55,432 nt of DNA from Planctomycetales bacterium (GTDB taxonomy: Bacteria; Planctomycetota; JAKEIC01), in assembly GCA_022614695.1 (NCBI GenBank), contig JAKEIC010000063.1:1-55432 (forward strand). Reading direction: 5' to 3'. Below the pieces are notes generated by a model, which was given only the letters and a program-made list of their open reading frames with translations, did not search any database and was not told the origin of the DNA. A program made the position numbers and the translations under genes. Positions within the stretch are counted from its first letter, which is position 1, and each line of letters opens with the position of its first letter. Below are positions 24,962 to 33,516 of this stretch, one piece after another.

Positions 24962-25375
24962 GTGCCCGGGGCCGACCCGCCGTTCCTGGAGCATCCGACG
25001 GGGGAACACTCCACCGCGCTTGACGCGATCGTCTCGGCGATGGAGCGCTTGGCGGCCCTCCCGTGCTGGGATCGCTGGATCACGTTCTCCGGGCAGGGGG
25101 CCGGGGCCCGCGCCGATGCGATCCACATCGTGGACGTCCGGGTACTCCACGAGACCCTGGACGTCGGGGCGCACTCATTCGATCTGCCGGCAGTCCTGCG
25201 AGCCGCGGGGCTCGACGCGCTACGTCCGAAGATCCCTGTCAGGGAAGGGAGGATCGAGCTGCGCGGAGCCACCCCTCAGCAAGTCGGGGTCTTCGTGGAC
25301 GCGTTGTTCCGAGTTGGGCTTGGTATCCGCCCATTCCCCGGTGAAGAGGATTACGCGGTCGGCGCGGAGTGGTGA
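24962..25375 (+). CDS. Small hypothetical protein
   Basis: 137 residues from GTG at 24962, seven bases after the MCE gene stop. A compact, apparently folded soluble protein with strands such as RWITFSGQG, DAIHIVDVRVLHE and GRIELRGATPQQVGVFVDALF. No membrane segment or known motif. An upstream in-frame ATG at 24848 is rejected because it would overlap the MCE gene and adds low-complexity Ser/Thr. Function unknown; it is last in the mla gene run. Confidence 0.6.
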   Translation: MPGADPPFLEHPTGEHSTALDAIVSAMERLAALPCWDRWITFSGQGAGARADAIHIVDVRVLHETLDVGAHSFDLPAVLRAAGLDALRPKIPVREGRIELRGATPQQVGVFVDALFRVGLGIRPFPGEEDYAVGAEW

Positions 25376-25425
25376 ACCCGTGGACGTTACGGGGCGGGCC
25401 CGCGGTCGCGGCGGTGCAGCCACTT

Positions 25426-25462
25426 CCTTGAAATTCCTCCATTGAATTCCTGGTTTTCAAGG
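25426..25462. terminator. Inverted repeat between converging genes
   Basis: CCTTGAAA (25426-25433) and TTTCAAGG (25455-25462) form a perfect 8-bp stem around a 21-base loop in an AT-rich patch. It lies between a plus-strand gene ending at 25375 and minus-strand sequence ending at 25457. It may be a bidirectional terminator, but there is no T-tract and the loop is long. Confidence 0.35.
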
Positions 25463-25766
25463 ATCCCTCGCGGCCTCCCCGGGTCCTCCCTGGCGCCCTG
25501 CGCGCGGCGTCGGTGGCCCCAGCGCGCGCAGGAGCGGCCCCGTCGCGAGGGTCGTCGCGAGGGCCATCAGGACCAGCATCGTGAAGAGCCGGGGAGAGAC
25601 GAGGCCCAGGTCCACTCCCACGTTCAGGACCACCAACTCCATGAGCCCCCGTGTGTTCATCAGGACCCCGAGCGTCGCCGCCTCGCGCCACGGGCGACCC
25701 GAGAGCCTCGCGGCGAGGGCGAGCCCGAGGAAGAGGGCGAACGGGAGAGGGGCGGCTCTAGGAGGG
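25457..25766 (-). pseudogene. C-terminal remnant of a cation:proton antiporter (CPA2 type)
   Basis: About 95 codons remain. The sequence [48 protein letters not shown] is the typical last-two-helix region of CPA2 Na+(K+)/H+ antiporters, preceded by [15 protein letters not shown]. The full protein would have 10-12 membrane helices; everything N-terminal is missing. The frame runs upstream into an unrelated gene without a plausible start. The break point is near 25750-25766, directly at the stop of the hypothetical gene. This looks like a deletion or rearrangement relic. Confidence 0.75.
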
Positions 25767-26249
25767 TCAACGCGGCGAAACTGGCCGCGTCTCCAGACGC
25801 TCCAGGCTGGCCCCGATGTCAGCGCAGCTCCGTGCCAACTCCGCAGCGGACTCCGAGTCTCCGGCCTGCCGAGCGGCCTCGAGCCACCGACAGCCGTCCG
25901 CGTGGGCCTCCCGGAGCCACCGGATCGAGTCCTCCCGTCCATGCGCGCTCAACCCCGTTTCCACCCGCGCGAGTTCCTCCTCGAGTTCCTCCACCCGCTC
26001 GTCGTCCCGCTGAAGACGCGCGGCCGAGAGGCGACGACTCGTGACGACATGGAGTTCGAGGAGTGGGCCGATCACCTCCTCCCAAGAGGCTCCGCCTCCT
26101 ATGTCGGGAGCCGCTCCTCTGATGAGGGCCTCGATCCCCAGGCCGACCGCCTGGGCTCCGACCTGCACACCGGCAACGACTGCCGCGACGCAGCCAGGGG
26201 CAATCGCCAGGAGTCCCAGGGCCACCGCCGGCGCGGGTCCCATCTCCAC
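25767..26249 (-). CDS. Hypothetical protein with N-terminal membrane segment and coiled coil
   Basis: 160 residues from GTG at 26249 (ATG at 26243 is an alternative two codons in). Residues about 7-45 are hydrophobic and Gly/Ala-rich, probably membrane-inserted; Cys20 follows LLAIAPG but is a poor lipobox. Residues about 75-105 are strongly charged and heptad-like ([18 protein letters not shown]), a short coiled coil. The rest is helical. No family recognised. It lies one base after the stop of the upstream ferritin-like gene and is followed immediately by the antiporter remnant. Confidence 0.55.
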   Translation of the reverse strand: MEMGPAPAVALGLLAIAPGCVAAVVAGVQVGAQAVGLGIEALIRGAAPDIGGGASWEEVIGPLLELHVVTSRRLSAARLQRDDERVEELEEELARVETGLSAHGREDSIRWLREAHADGCRWLEAARQAGDSESAAELARSCADIGASLERLETRPVSPR

Positions 26250-26250
26250 G

Positions 26251-26814
26251 CTATGACGGCCCGGGCGGCTTCGTTGCCGGAGGGGCGGGGGCCGGGGGTT
26301 TCACGGCCGCGGGGGCGGGCGCCGGCTTGGGGGCGGCCGCCCCCGCGGCCGGCTTGGCCGGCACCGCCGGCTTCCGCGCCCCCGCCAGCACGGACTTGTG
26401 CTCGTTCTTCTCGTGGGCGAAGCGGCGGAGCATCGTCTGGAGGTCGGGCCTCGCCCCGCACTGCTTCGCCAGCTCCCCGAGCTTCGCCACGTCGTCCGGG
26501 ATCGCCGCCTCCATCTTCCCGAAGACGTACTCCGGCTCGAGGAAGTTGAAGAACGTCGGGAAGAACGGGTACGAGCCCGGGTCCGGCGTCGCCCCATAGT
26601 CGTCCACGAGCGTGGCGAGCGTGTTCACGTGCTCGGCGAGGTCGCCCCGGACCTTCCGGAGGGCCGCCTTGACCGGCTCGAGGGCGCGGTCCTCGAGGGG
26701 CTCGGAGTTCGCGACGAGGTAGGCGTAGAGCGAGCGGGCCTCGACCCGGAGGGCCTGCTTCAGGATCCGCGCGATCTCGCGCCGCTCGGCCGGCTTCGGC
26801 GCCTCGACGGCCAT
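26251..26814 (-). CDS. Helical protein, possibly ferritin-like, at end of nuo operon
   Basis: 187 residues, ATG start two bases after the nuoN stop, so very likely in the nuoJKLMN transcript. Residues 1-140 are amphipathic helices with Glu and His spaced as in ferritin-like bundles ([38 protein letters not shown]). The last 45 residues are Ala/Pro/Lys-rich and disordered. The ferritin-like idea rests only on these ExxH-type spacings and is tentative. No known complex I subunit matches. Confidence 0.6.
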   Translation of the reverse strand: MAVEAPKPAERREIARILKQALRVEARSLYAYLVANSEPLEDRALEPVKAALRKVRGDLAEHVNTLATLVDDYGATPDPGSYPFFPTFFNFLEPEYVFGKMEAAIPDDVAKLGELAKQCGARPDLQTMLRRFAHEKNEHKSVLAGARKPAVPAKPAAGAAAPKPAPAPAAVKPPAPAPPATKPPGPS

Positions 26815-26816
26815 GA

Positions 26817-28382
26817 CTACCGCCCCTCCGGCAGCGTGGCCGTCTGCAGAGTCCGCACCTTCGCCACCGCCTCGGAGATCGGGGTGAAGAAGAGGCCGAG
26901 AACGATCACGGGCACGGCGAGGGCCACGGCCGTGGCCATGGCGGGCTTCCCGAACCGGAGCGCCGGGGCGCCCTCGGGCGCCTGGTCCAGGTACATGACC
27001 TTGAGCACCCCCGCGTAGTAGCCGACGGAGATCGCCGTGTTCACGGCCGCCAGCACGGCGAGCCAGACGTAGCCCCCCTCGATGGTCGGGAGGAAGAGGT
27101 AGACCTTCCCCACGAACCCGGCGGTCGGCGGCACGCCGATCAGGCCGAAGAGGAACACCGCGAAGGCGGCCCCGATCACCGGGTGCCGCCAGCCGAGCCC
27201 CTTGTAGTCGGCGATCTCCTCCGAGCCGGAGGCGTTCCGGACCAGGATCACCACGGCGAAGGCGCCGAGGTTCATGATCGCGTAGACGAGGAGGTAGAAG
27301 GCGACCGCCTGCATCCCCGGGTGGACCTGCGTCGTCCCCGCGAGCGCGACGCCCATCATCACGTAGCCCGCATGCGCGATGCTCGAGTAGGCGAGCATCC
27401 GCTTCACGTTCGTCTGGGCGAGCGCCGAGAGGTTCCCGAGCGTCATGGTGGCGGCCGAGAGGGCCGCGACGAGCGCCGTCCACGAGAGCACCCCGCCCGA
27501 TCCACCCGGCGCGGCCGGCGCGGCCGGCACCGCGGCCTGGACGACCCGCACGAGGAGTCCGAGGCCCGCGACCTTGGACGTGACCGAGAGCCAGGCCGTG
27601 ATCGGCGTGGGCGCCCCCTCGTACACGTCAGGGCACCAGAAGTGCATGGGGACCGCGGCGATCTTGTAGCCGATCCCCGCGAAGGCGAGCAGCGCCGCCG
27701 CCGCGACGGCCGTCCGGTCCCCGAGCCTCTCCATCATGAGCGGGAGGTCCGCGAACGCCGTCGTCCCCGTCATGGCGTAGAAGAAGGAGAGCCCGTAGAG
27801 CATGAGCCCCGAGGCCATGGCCCCGTAGACCACGTACTTGAGCGAGGCCTCCGAGGCGCGGCGGTCCGAGCGCGTGTACCCGACGAGCACGAAGCTCGCG
27901 ATCGAGACGGCCTCGATCGCGATGTACATCATGAGGAAGTCGGTGGCCGACACCATGAGGAACATCCCGAGGACCGAGGCCACCACCAGGGACCAGTACT
28001 CGCCCATCCTCCAGCCGCGGAAGTCGTCGTGGAGGGCGGTCAGGAGCACCGTGGCGGCCGTCCCGCCGAGGATCACGAGCTTCAGGAACCGCGCGAAGTT
28101 GTCCGTCGCGACCATCCCGAGGAAGAGGCCGCGCTCGGCGCCGACGAACTTCCAGACAAGGACCCCGACAGCGACGAGGCCGAGGAGGGTGAGGACGCCG
28201 GTCACCGCCCGGGAGAGGCGGAGGGGCAGGACCAGGTCCACGAGGAGGATCAGGCACGCGAGCCCCGAGAGCGCGACCTCGGGCGCGTAGCCGGAGAGAC
28301 TCTTCGTGATCTCGGGGACCTGGCGCTCGAAGTCCGCGACGACCTTCGGGTCCGCCGCCGCCTGCAGGAGGGCCGCCAGCAC
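26817..28382 (-). CDS. nuoN: NADH-quinone oxidoreductase subunit N
   Basis: 521 residues, GTG start. A 14-helix antiporter-like proton channel subunit of complex I: APEVALSGLACLILLVDLVLPL at the N-terminus, MIAIEAVSIASFVLVGY (MYIAIEAVS motif), AAVPMHFWCPDVYEGAPTPITAWLSVTSKVAG (the NuoN-typical H-W-PDVYEGAPTP loop), and AYSSIAHAGYVMMG. Together with L and M it couples electron transfer to proton pumping. Fourth-last gene of a J-K-L-M-N run transcribed from 33428 leftward. Confidence 0.95.
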   Translation of the reverse strand: MLAALLQAAADPKVVADFERQVPEITKSLSGYAPEVALSGLACLILLVDLVLPLRLSRAVTGVLTLLGLVAVGVLVWKFVGAERGLFLGMVATDNFARFLKLVILGGTAATVLLTALHDDFRGWRMGEYWSLVVASVLGMFLMVSATDFLMMYIAIEAVSIASFVLVGYTRSDRRASEASLKYVVYGAMASGLMLYGLSFFYAMTGTTAFADLPLMMERLGDRTAVAAAALLAFAGIGYKIAAVPMHFWCPDVYEGAPTPITAWLSVTSKVAGLGLLVRVVQAAVPAAPAAPGGSGGVLSWTALVAALSAATMTLGNLSALAQTNVKRMLAYSSIAHAGYVMMGVALAGTTQVHPGMQAVAFYLLVYAIMNLGAFAVVILVRNASGSEEIADYKGLGWRHPVIGAAFAVFLFGLIGVPPTAGFVGKVYLFLPTIEGGYVWLAVLAAVNTAISVGYYAGVLKVMYLDQAPEGAPALRFGKPAMATAVALAVPVIVLGLFFTPISEAVAKVRTLQTATLPEGR

Positions 28383-28385
28383 GGG

Positions 28386-30176
28386 CTAGAAGCCTCCTCC
28401 CCGGTGGGCCTCGCGCAGCCACTCGACGAGCGACGTGAGCGAGGGGTCCATCCCCGCCAGCACCGACATCGGGTAGATGCCGACGATCAAGCACAAGGCC
28501 GCGAGCGGGACGAGGGCGAACGCCTCGCGGAACTTCAGGTCCTTGAACCCCGTGTGCTCCTCGCGGACGGTCCCGAGGAAGACCCTCTGGACCGTCCAGA
28601 GGATGTAGGCGGCCGTCAGCACGATGCCCGCGAGCGCCACGTAGACGATCCAGGTGAGCGGCTCGGTGCCCCCTGCGCCGGTCCGCAGGAACGAGTCCCC
28701 CTGGTAGCAGCCGAGGAAGACGAGCGCCTCGCTCCAGAACCCGTTCAGGCCCGGGAGCCCGAGCGAGGAGAAGAAGCCCACGAGCGCGATCCCGGTGTAG
28801 ACGGGCATCTTCATCGCGAAGCCGCCGAACCGGGCGAGGTCGCGGTGGTGCGCCCGCTCGTAGATGACGCCGACCAGGAAGAACATCATGGCGCTGGAGA
28901 CGCCGTGGTTGAACATCTGGAACGCGGCCCCCTGGGCGCCCGCATGAGTGAGCGCCGCGAGCCCGAGCAGCACGTAGCCCATGTGGCTGATCGAGGAGTA
29001 GGCGACGAGGCTCTTGAAGTCGGTCTGCGCCATCGCGACGAGGGCCCCGTAGACGAGGTTGATCAGCCCGAGCACCGCTATGAGGAGCAGGAACGAGTTC
29101 ACCGCCTCGGCCGGTGCAAGCGGGTAGGAGAGGCGGAAGAAGCCGTAGCCGCCCATCTTCAGAAGCACGCCGGCGAGTACGACCGACACGGCCGTCGGCG
29201 CCTCGACGTGCGCGTCGGGGAGCCACGTGTGGAACGGGAAGACCGGCACCTTGATGGCGAAGCCGAAGAAGAGCGCGAGGAATATCCACCACTGGAACGC
29301 GCGGTCGAATCCCGGGGCGAGGGCGGCCAGCGAGAGCATGTTGAAGGTGTGGGGATCGGTCTTGAAGAAGAGCGCGAGCATCGCGATGAGCATGAGCACG
29401 GAGCCGACCAGGGTGTAGATGAAGAACTTGATGGCCGCGTAGATCCGCCGCGGGCCGCCCCAGACGCCGATCAGGAAGTACATGGGGAGGAGGACGATCT
29501 CCCAGAAGACGTAGAACAGGAAGAAATCGAGGGCGCAGAAGACGCCCATGAGGCCGGTCTCGAGCAGCAGGAAGAGGGCGAAGTAGCCCTTGGCGCCGCC
29601 CTTGTGCGACTGCTCCTCGATGTTCCAGGAGTAGACGAGGCAGAGGACCCCGAGGAGCGCCGTCAGGAAGACGAGCGGGAGCGAGAGCCCGTCCACGCCC
29701 ATGATGTAGTTGATGTGGAAGATCGGGATCCAGCGGGCGAACTCGACGTAGCCGATGTACTTCGCGGGGTGGTCCTTGCCGCGCTCGGTCGCGCGCCTCA
29801 CGCTCGAGAGCACCACCTCCAGCTCGCGCGCCTCGTCGTGGGTGCGGATGAGGAGCGCGCCGCCCTCCTTGGACTTCAGCTCGTCGAGGAGGGCCCGGTC
29901 CGGGGTCGTGGCCTTCACCGACTGCGTGATGCGGGCCTCATAACTCTTGTCCGCGATCCCGCCGAGGATGGCCTTCTGCTCGCGCTCGAACCGGGCCACG
30001 GCGCCGTTCTCCGGCGTCCGCTGCGTCATGTAGCCCCACGTGAACCAGCTCGTCACGACAAGCGACGCGGCGGCCCCGAGGACCGCCACCGACTTGTAGA
30101 GGTTCGCCAGCCGCGAGGGGATCGCGAGCACGATCACCATCGCGAGCAGCGGAAGGAAGACTGCGATCGTGAGCAT
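28386..30176 (-). CDS. nuoM: NADH-quinone oxidoreductase subunit M
   Basis: 596 residues, ATG start. Core motifs: GVDGLSLPLVFLTALLGVLCLVYSW, FYVFWEIVLLPMYFLIGVWGG with the conserved Glu, VPVFPFHTWLPDAHVEAPTAVSVVLAGVLLKMGGYG, AYSSISHMGYVLLGL. A membrane-arm proton channel of complex I. It is about 90 residues longer than usual because a hydrophilic segment (about residues 52-145) is inserted between the second helix and the GVDGLS helix. The segment is charged (FEREQKAILGGIADKSYEAR, RATERGKDHPAKYIG). Lies three bases upstream of nuoN. Confidence 0.95.
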   Translation of the reverse strand: MLTIAVFLPLLAMVIVLAIPSRLANLYKSVAVLGAAASLVVTSWFTWGYMTQRTPENGAVARFEREQKAILGGIADKSYEARITQSVKATTPDRALLDELKSKEGGALLIRTHDEARELEVVLSSVRRATERGKDHPAKYIGYVEFARWIPIFHINYIMGVDGLSLPLVFLTALLGVLCLVYSWNIEEQSHKGGAKGYFALFLLLETGLMGVFCALDFFLFYVFWEIVLLPMYFLIGVWGGPRRIYAAIKFFIYTLVGSVLMLIAMLALFFKTDPHTFNMLSLAALAPGFDRAFQWWIFLALFFGFAIKVPVFPFHTWLPDAHVEAPTAVSVVLAGVLLKMGGYGFFRLSYPLAPAEAVNSFLLLIAVLGLINLVYGALVAMAQTDFKSLVAYSSISHMGYVLLGLAALTHAGAQGAAFQMFNHGVSSAMMFFLVGVIYERAHHRDLARFGGFAMKMPVYTGIALVGFFSSLGLPGLNGFWSEALVFLGCYQGDSFLRTGAGGTEPLTWIVYVALAGIVLTAAYILWTVQRVFLGTVREEHTGFKDLKFREAFALVPLAALCLIVGIYPMSVLAGMDPSLTSLVEWLREAHRGGGF

Positions 30177-30192
30177 CGGCTCTCCGCCGGCC

Positions 30193-32526
30193 CTAGAGGC
30201 CGGTCCCGATCAGGACCACTGCGAACACCAACACCGCCAGCCCGAGCACCGTCCCCCAGACGTAGTCGCCGATCTTCCCGCTCTGGACCCGCCTTACCTC
30301 GCCGCCCACCGCGACGATCGTGGCGGCGGTCCCCCGGACCGCCCCGTCCACGCCGTGGTAGTCCCAGCGGCCCGAGACCCAGGAGATCCTCTCGGCGAGG
30401 AACCCGGCGAGGTTCACGAGCCCGTCAATCACCCACTTGTCGAAGAAGCGCAGGATCAGCCGGAGCACCATCACCGTTCCCACGACGAAGCGGGCGTAGA
30501 ACCAGTCCATGTAGTAGAGGTTCACCAGGACCTTCTTGTAGGCGGCGAGCCCGGGGATCGCGCGGACGAGGTCGCGGCCCTTGAGGGGCCCGGCGAAGAT
30601 CAGCCAAGCGAGGAAGATCCCGAGGCCGGCGACGGCGAGGGAGGAGACCATCGCGACGGTGTGGGCGGTGTGCTCCGCGTGCTTGAAGTGCTCCGCATGC
30701 TCGCTCACGCGGATCGTGAGCGCCGCAGGGTACGGCGCGTGGATCTGCGCCACGGCCGCGCCGACGAGCGTGTCGTTCACCCGGTGCTCGAACCAGTCGG
30801 TCTTGAGCGAGAAGAGGACCGCGCCGACGCCCGCGGAGATGACGGCCAGGAAGGCCAGGATCATCAGGGGCAGGGTCATCACGAGCGGCGACTCGTGCGG
30901 CTCCCCGTGCCCGCCGCCGTGCCCCGAGCCCGCCGAGGGGCCGTGCCCGCCCGCCCCGTGCCCGGCATCGAGCGGGCCCCCGTGGTGCGTCGGCGGGATG
31001 GGCCCGCCCGCGGCCGCGTGGCCGCCCTCGTCGCTCGCCGGCCGGTGGTGAAGGGGGCTCTGGCCGCCTCCCGAGCCCGCCGGTGGGGGCGCGGCCGGCG
31101 CCGCGTGGGCCAGCGCCGGCGCGGCCGCCGGGCCCCGGTACTCCCCGAAGAACGTGAGGATGAGCATCCGGAACATGTAGAAGGCCGTGAGCGCCGCGGC
31201 CACGATCGCGAAGGCGAACGGGAGGATGGCGACGACGCCGCCCCGGTGCATCCCGTAAGCGAGAGCCTGAGCGAGGATCCCGTCCTTCGTGACGAAACCC
31301 GAGAGGAGCGGGACCCCCGAGATCGCGAGAGTCCCGATCCCCATCGTCGCGAACGTGATCGGCATCTTCTTCCGGAGCCCCCCCATGTCCGACATCTCCT
31401 GGCTTCCGACCGAGTGGATCACGGACCCCGACCCGAGGAAGAGGAGGGCCTTGAAGAAGGCGTGGCTCCAGAGGTGGAACATGCCCCAGGCCACCGACCC
31501 GCACCCGAGCCCGACCATCATGTAGCCGAGCTGTGAGACCGTGGAGTAGGCGAGCACCTTCTTGATGTCGGTCTGGACGACGGCGATCGTCGCCGCGAAG
31601 AGGGCCGTGAAGCCGCCGACGACCGCGACCACGAGGAGCGCGGTGCTGTCGAAGGGGTTCCCCGCGAGGAACTCGGGGCCCGCGAAGAAGGGGAACATCC
31701 GCGCGACGAGGTAGACGCCCGCCGCGACCATCGTGGCGGCGTGGATCAGGGCCGAGACAGGGGTCGGGCCCTCCATCGCGTCGGGGAGCCAGACGTGGAG
31801 GGGGAACTGCGCCGACTTGCCCACGGCCCCGAGCCAGACGCCGATCGCCGCCACGGCGAGCCCGCCCCGGGTCCAGCCGTCCGCCGGGTTCTTCCCGTCC
31901 CCGAGCGCGCTCCGGAATATGTCGGGGAAGTCGAGGCTCCCGACGTGCGCGAAGATCATCATGATCCCGAGGAAGAAGCCGAGGTCGCCGACCCGCGTCG
32001 TGAGGAAGGCCTTGAGGCACGCCGCCTGGGCCGACTTCTTCTCGTAGTAGTGGCCGATCAGGAAGTAGCTGCAGACCCCGACCAGCTCCCAGAAGATGAA
32101 GAGCAGCAGCAGGTTCCCGGCGATCACCAGCCCGAGCATCGAGAAGGTGAAGAGGCCGAGGAAGGCGAAGAAGCGCACGTATTTCGCGTCCCCGTGCATG
32201 TAGCCGATCGAGAAGACGTGCACGAGGAACGAGACGAGCGTCACGACGACGAGCATCACGATCGTGAGGTTGTCCACGAGGAGGGTGAATCCTAGGGGGA
32301 CCCCCGTGAGCCCGCCGGTCCCGGGCCGGCCGACGGAGAGGAGCCCGTAGACCGTGTGCCAGTCCGGCGCCTGGTGCGGGTGGGCGACCGTGCGCGTGAA
32401 GAAGAGCCAGAGCGAGAGGCCGAGGCCGACGCCCACCGCGGCGGTCGGTACCCAGTCGCCCTTGCGCGGCAGGAGCCGCCCGAGGAAGACCTGCGCGACG
32501 AACGCCGCCGCCGGCAGCAGCGTCAC
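30193..32526 (-). CDS. nuoL: NADH-quinone oxidoreductase subunit L
   Basis: 777 residues from GTG at 32526; the first helix could begin at an upstream CTG near 32553. Motifs: VDNLTIVMLVVVTLVSFLVHVFSIGYM, FWELVGVCSYFLIGHYYEKKSAQAACLKAFLTTRVGDLGF, GKSAQFPLHVWLPDAMEGPTPVSALIHAATMVAAGVYL, AYSTVSQLGYMMVGLG, then the long amphipathic C-terminal helix region. It is the distal proton channel of complex I. Residues about 465-550 form an unusual His/Gly/Pro-rich soluble loop (HHGGPLDAGHGAGGHGPSAG...), part of which matches the dispersed repeat. Confidence 0.95.
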   Translation of the reverse strand: MTLLPAAAFVAQVFLGRLLPRKGDWVPTAAVGVGLGLSLWLFFTRTVAHPHQAPDWHTVYGLLSVGRPGTGGLTGVPLGFTLLVDNLTIVMLVVVTLVSFLVHVFSIGYMHGDAKYVRFFAFLGLFTFSMLGLVIAGNLLLLFIFWELVGVCSYFLIGHYYEKKSAQAACLKAFLTTRVGDLGFFLGIMMIFAHVGSLDFPDIFRSALGDGKNPADGWTRGGLAVAAIGVWLGAVGKSAQFPLHVWLPDAMEGPTPVSALIHAATMVAAGVYLVARMFPFFAGPEFLAGNPFDSTALLVVAVVGGFTALFAATIAVVQTDIKKVLAYSTVSQLGYMMVGLGCGSVAWGMFHLWSHAFFKALLFLGSGSVIHSVGSQEMSDMGGLRKKMPITFATMGIGTLAISGVPLLSGFVTKDGILAQALAYGMHRGGVVAILPFAFAIVAAALTAFYMFRMLILTFFGEYRGPAAAPALAHAAPAAPPPAGSGGGQSPLHHRPASDEGGHAAAGGPIPPTHHGGPLDAGHGAGGHGPSAGSGHGGGHGEPHESPLVMTLPLMILAFLAVISAGVGAVLFSLKTDWFEHRVNDTLVGAAVAQIHAPYPAALTIRVSEHAEHFKHAEHTAHTVAMVSSLAVAGLGIFLAWLIFAGPLKGRDLVRAIPGLAAYKKVLVNLYYMDWFYARFVVGTVMVLRLILRFFDKWVIDGLVNLAGFLAERISWVSGRWDYHGVDGAVRGTAATIVAVGGEVRRVQSGKIGDYVWGTVLGLAVLVFAVVLIGTGL
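30922..30940 (-). repeat. Diverged CCCTTCGACAGGCTCAGGG-type repeat inside nuoL
   Basis: On the coding strand CCCCTCGGCGGGCTCGGGG, followed by CACGGCGGCG. It matches the copy at 42300-42327 with a single difference over about 28 bases. It encodes PSAGSGHGG of the His/Gly-rich NuoL loop. In this Gly/His-rich context convergence is possible, so the call is less certain than the other copies. Confidence 0.5.
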
Positions 32527-32559
32527 GATCAGCGCGAGCTGGACGGCGGTCGGCAGGGG

Positions 32560-32898
32560 CTACTCCTTGAGCGCGTCCGCCTCGTCCACGTGGATGGTGT
32601 CGAGGATGTGGAAGAGGTTGAGGACGATCGCGAGGGCGACGGCCGCCTCGGCCGCCGCGAGGATGATCACGAAGATCGCGACCACCTGCCCGGCGAGGGG
32701 AGGACCGCCCGTCTCGTCCGGACGGAGTCGCGCCGGGTACTGCGAGAAGACGATGAAGTTCAGCGCCGCGGCGTTGAGGATCAGCTCCACCCCGAAGAGC
32801 ACCGCGATGGCGTTCCGCTTGGTGACGATCACGCCGAGCCCGAGCGCGAAGACGATCGCGGAGACGACCAGGAAGTGCGTGGGGCCGACGGGGATCAC
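32560..32898 (-). CDS. nuoK: NADH-quinone oxidoreductase subunit K
   Basis: 112 residues, three membrane helices. Motifs: LGVIVTKRNAIAVLFGVELILNAAALNFIVFS with the conserved Glu in helix 2, and VVAIFVIILAAAEAAVALAIVLNLF with the second conserved Glu. The usual length is about 100. ATG start overlaps the nuoJ stop by four bases. Confidence 0.96.
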   Translation of the reverse strand: MIPVGPTHFLVVSAIVFALGLGVIVTKRNAIAVLFGVELILNAAALNFIVFSQYPARLRPDETGGPPLAGQVVAIFVIILAAAEAAVALAIVLNLFHILDTIHVDEADALKE

Positions 32899-33428
32899 GG
32901 GTTCTCCCCCGACCCGCGGCGGGCCACGTAGGCCGCGCCGACGAGCGCCGCGAGCAGGACGACCGACGCGATCTCGAAGGGGAGGATGTAGTCGGTGAGG
33001 AGGAGGCTCCCGAGCTCGCGGGTGGCGCCCGGCTCCGTCGCGCCCTTGACCTTGAGCGACTCGGACAGCCTCGACATCCCGGGGGCGCCGATGAGCTTCT
33101 TCGCCAGGAAGAGCCCGAGGGCGACCGTGGCAATGCCCGCCGGGATTGCCCGTGCGGCCCGGGTCCGGCCGAGGAGCACCGGGGTCCTCTGCGTGAGCAT
33201 CACGCCGAAGAGGAGAAGGACGAGGATCCCGCCGATGTAGACGAGGATCTGCGTGAACCCGAGGAAGTCCGCCCCGAGCATCAGGTAGAGCCCCGCGAAC
33301 CCCGCGAGGGTCCCGAGGAGCCAGAAGGCGCCGTGGACCACGTCCCGCCCGACGAAGATCATGATCGCCGGCACCACCGACAGCGCGGCGAAGAGGTAGA
33401 AGACGGCGGCGAAGGCGGTGTCGCTCAT
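32895..33428 (-). CDS. nuoJ: NADH-quinone oxidoreductase subunit J
   Basis: 177 residues from ATG at 33428, chosen because the NuoJ homology begins there; an in-frame extension to 33539 is non-membrane and unlikely. Motifs: AFAAVFYLFAALSVVPAIMIFVGRDVVHGAFWLLGTLAGFAGLYLMLGADFLGFTQILVYIGGILVLLLFGVMLT, the classic NuoJ helices 1-3. It is the first gene of the nuoJKLMN run. nuoA-I do not precede it; the next gene upstream is a DUF72 protein, so the complex I genes are split in this genome. Confidence 0.95.
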   Translation of the reverse strand: MSDTAFAAVFYLFAALSVVPAIMIFVGRDVVHGAFWLLGTLAGFAGLYLMLGADFLGFTQILVYIGGILVLLLFGVMLTQRTPVLLGRTRAARAIPAGIATVALGLFLAKKLIGAPGMSRLSESLKVKGATEPGATRELGSLLLTDYILPFEIASVVLLAALVGAAYVARRGSGENP

Positions 33429-33516
33429 CGTCGGTGCGCGGGAAGGCCCCTCGAACGCCCCGGCTCCCCGCGTGGGCGCGGGATGATACCCGGGACCTCC
33501 CCGGGTGTGAAGCGAG

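Noticed and set aside
25442..26549. Plus-strand frames across the hypothetical region
   Set aside because: Low-complexity Arg/Ser/Pro composition and no start signals; the minus strand carries the antiporter relic and two plausible genes.
27183..30584. A plus-strand frame of more than 1100 codons opposite nuoN and nuoM
   Set aside because: Composed of Arg/Glu/His/Asp-rich sequence mirroring membrane-protein codons; nuoM and nuoN are unmistakable on the other strand.
30921..31060. NuoL His-rich stretch as a separate small gene on the plus strand
   Set aside because: The plus frame is Cys/Pro low complexity; the minus frame continues nuoL without interruption.
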